NCBI GenBank assembly: GCA_002427885.1
Contig: DIZI01000007.1
Coordinates: forward strand, 16,565-80,564
DNA: 64,000 nucleotides
Direction: 5' to 3'
Origin: Paludibacter sp. UBA6032
GTDB lineage: Bacteria; Bacteroidota; Bacteroidia; Bacteroidales; Paludibacteraceae
Shown here piece after piece: positions 62,203 to 64,000 of this stretch (positions are counted from its first letter, which is position 1; every line of letters starts with the position of its first letter). The notes beneath the pieces are model-generated. The model ran no database searches. It saw nothing but the letters and a program-made list of their open reading frames with translations, and had not been told where the DNA came from. Position numbers and translations under genes: made by a program.

Positions 62203-63588
62203 ATGAGTAAATTTAATGAATTAAATGAGAAAATCGGAAAATACAGATGGACGATATGCGCGCTGTTATTTTTTGCTACAACAGTTAATTATCTCGACCG
62301 TCAGGTTTTAAGCCTGTTAATGCCCGATCTGGTAAAAGAGTTTGGTTGGACAAATACAGATTATGCAAACATTGCATCCGTTTTTCAATTTACGTATGCC
62401 ATTGTCATGTTATTTGCAGGTAGGGCCATCGACTGGTTAGGAACAAAATGGGGTTATGCCATAGCACTTACTTTATGGTCATTAGGTGCTATGCTTCATG
62501 CAAGTGCTGTATGGATTGGTACCGGTGTTGCTCCTGTCTTTGAACTGGCAGGCATCTTTATTCCTATATCCGTTCTTGGTTTTATGATTTCGCGCGTTGT
62601 ACTGGCTATTGGTGAATCGGGTAACTTTCCCGCAGCAATTAAAACTACTGCCGAATGGTTCCCTAAAAAAGAACGCTCCTTTGCTACTGGTTTATTCAAC
62701 TCGGGTGCAAACATTGGAGCCATTTTAGCTCCGCTCACGGTTCCCTGGATTGCCGGACATTTGGGTTGGCAATGGGCGTTTATTATTGTAGGTGGAATTG
62801 GTTTTACCTGGTTGGGATTTTGGTTTCTCTTTTACGATACACCTAAAGCAATGCTTGCCAAAGGAAAGATAACACAAGGAGAATACGACTTTATCCACAG
62901 TGATAAAGATGAACAACTTATTGCAAAAAATGAAGTGAATGAAAAAGTCTCCTGGTTTAAATTACTCACTTACCGTCAGACATGGTCGTTTGTATTTGGC
63001 AAATTTATGACCGATGGAGTTTGGTGGTTCTTCCTGTTTTGGCTACCCGCTTACCTGAATGCTGAATACAGCATTACCGGAACCGATATCATGTTACCTT
63101 TAGGCGTTTTATATAGTATGACCATGATTGGAAGTATTGGAGGTGGATGGTTTCCTGCATATTTCATCAACAAAGGAATGGAACCCTATAAAGCCCGCCT
63201 CACCGCCATGTTGGTCATTGCATTATTTCCTTTAGTAGTTTTAGCAGCACAACCACTGGGTGGAATGAGCATGTGGTTTCCGGTAATACTCATTGGAATC
63301 GGAGCATCGGCGCATCAGGCCTGGAGTGCTAACCTCTTCACAACGGTATCGGACATGTTCCCAAAGAAAGCGGTTGCTTCCGTAACAGGCATTGGTGGGA
63401 TGGCAGGAGGTATCGGTGGAGTACTTATCACCAAAGCCGGAGGTTATCTCTTCGATTATTATCAGGGTTTAGGTCACATAACCACCGGATATACCATTAT
63501 GTTTGCATTCTGTGCTGTTGCTTATCTGATTGCATGGGCTGTAATGAAATTACTCGTTCCAAAATTCAGACCAATTACCGATTTATAA
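62203..63588 (+). CDS. MFS hexuronate transporter, ExuT-like
   Basis: The product is 461 residues with 12 transmembrane helices. ACS-family MFS features include LFFATTVNYLDRQVLSLLMP at the N-terminus and the ESGNFPAAIKTTAEWFPKKE segment typical of ExuT and related uronate carriers. It imports galacturonate and glucuronate with protons. It is the last gene of the uronate operon, followed by a terminator. Other sugar acids are possible substrates, but the neighbours make hexuronates the best guess. Confidence 0.9.
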   Translation: MSKFNELNEKIGKYRWTICALLFFATTVNYLDRQVLSLLMPDLVKEFGWTNTDYANIASVFQFTYAIVMLFAGRAIDWLGTKWGYAIALTLWSLGAMLHASAVWIGTGVAPVFELAGIFIPISVLGFMISRVVLAIGESGNFPAAIKTTAEWFPKKERSFATGLFNSGANIGAILAPLTVPWIAGHLGWQWAFIIVGGIGFTWLGFWFLFYDTPKAMLAKGKITQGEYDFIHSDKDEQLIAKNEVNEKVSWFKLLTYRQTWSFVFGKFMTDGVWWFFLFWLPAYLNAEYSITGTDIMLPLGVLYSMTMIGSIGGGWFPAYFINKGMEPYKARLTAMLVIALFPLVVLAAQPLGGMSMWFPVILIGIGASAHQAWSANLFTTVSDMFPKKAVASVTGIGGMAGGIGGVLITKAGGYLFDYYQGLGHITTGYTIMFAFCAVAYLIAWAVMKLLVPKFRPITDL

Positions 63589-63616
63589 TAGTTTAATAGT
63601 TAGATAAATCATTTAT

Positions 63617-63650
63617 AAAACCTCTTCGGGAAACCGGAGAGGTTTTTTTG
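63617..63650 (+). terminator. Terminator after the hexuronate transporter gene
   Basis: The stem AAAACCTCT pairs with AGAGGTTTT around a GGGAAACC-containing loop, then a T run. Confidence 0.82.
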
Positions 63651-63660
63651 TGCGGATTTC

Positions 63661-63976
63661 GGACGATGCTGCAACGATCCGGGACGACTCTGAAATGATC
63701 TGGGGCGGATGCTGCAACGATCTGGGACGATTCTGCAACGATCTGGGACGATGCTGCAACGATCTGGGACGATTCTGCAACGATCTGGGACGATTCTGCA
63801 ACGATCTGGGACGATTCTGCAACGATCTGGGACGACTCTGAAATGATCTGGGACGATGCTGCAACGATCTGGGACGATACTGCAATGACCTGGGACGATA
63901 CTGCAATGACCTGGGACGATACTGAAACGATCTGGGACGATACTGCAATGACCTTGGACGATACTGCAAAGATCCG
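63661..63976. repeat. 21-bp tandem repeat array, 15 units
   Basis: Fifteen units of GGACGATNCTGCAACGATCTG (one is 22 bp; the others exactly 21) run head to tail. Variants cluster: TTC/TGC types to the left and TAC types with AATGACCTG to the right. Because 21 is a multiple of 3, both strands show long open frames (for example 63613-63969 minus) that are by-products of the repeat. No spacers, so it is not a CRISPR. It reaches nearly to the window end. Confidence 0.92.
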
Positions 63977-64000
63977 GGATGTGTCTTGTCCTAAATTAGC

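Noticed and set aside
63613..63969. 118-codon minus-strand ORF (repeats of RPRSLQ) and the 63650-63841 plus ORF
   Set aside because: Both are by-products of the 21-bp repeat, which stays open in several frames; no start signal or domain.
63661..63976. CRISPR array
   Set aside because: Repeats are contiguous with no spacers and no cas genes are nearby.

Overview
The window reads as the chromosome of an anaerobic or microaerobic member of the Bacteroidetes, most likely Bacteroidales and Paludibacter-like (inference). The signs are SusC/SusD pairs, repeated type IX secretion (T9SS) sorting tails, TAnnTTTG-type -7 promoter boxes, AT-rich spacers, a glycyl-radical enzyme and a flavodiiron protein. 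No transposase, phage gene, rRNA operon or CRISPR array is visible.

Layout. 1-6.4 kb: a DUF3494 secreted protein cut by the window edge, a small stress cluster (two CsbD proteins, a coiled-coil lipoprotein, a 50-residue membrane protein), a secreted cupredoxin, two thioredoxin-fold proteins and an outer-membrane protein. 6.9-19.1 kb: a glycyl-radical activase, a trans-4-hydroxy-L-proline dehydratase (HypD), an Xaa-Pro aminopeptidase, a DPP-IV-like S9 peptidase, a receiver/PEP-synthase-like fusion of unknown role and a POT peptide transporter. Together these look like a route for using proline- and hydroxyproline-rich peptides. 19.2-32.4 kb: mostly housekeeping genes (MscS channel, NAD synthetase, flavodiiron protein, topoisomerase III, TtcA-like tRNA thiolase, tRNA-Gly and two tRNA-Leu, CDF metal exporter) plus a T9SS-secreted M6 protease.

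32.7-63.6 kb: a pectin utilization locus. The minus strand carries a giant multimodular pectin methylesterase, then susC-susD-DUF5123 lipoprotein, then GH28-GH105-PL1-PL1-CE8-Gfo/Idh, then PL9 and a second GH105. Diverging on the plus strand are uxaC, kdgK, kdgA and an ExuT-type transporter. Pectin is demethylated and cut at the surface, oligomers enter through SusC/D, GH28 and GH105 finish them in the periplasm, uronates enter by ExuT, and UxaC, KdgK and KdgA lead toward pyruvate and glyceraldehyde-3-phosphate. UxaA/UxaB and KduI/KduD are not in the window, and neither is the regulator.

Most notable observations: (1) a ~22-bp element lies exactly 34 bp upstream of the -7 box of both the susC operon and the giant esterase, which looks like the operator of the missing pectin regulator; (2) CE8, PL1 and GH105 each occur as a pair, one copy with a T9SS tail and one without, suggesting an outside and an inside set; (3) HypD sits next to Xaa-Pro peptidases; (4) a receiver plus PEP-synthase-like ATP-binding fusion lacks the rest of PEP synthase; (5) a 15-unit, 21-bp tandem repeat lies at the right end; (6) the two csbD-like genes share an upstream element. 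I see no evidence for a completely new defence or mobile system.
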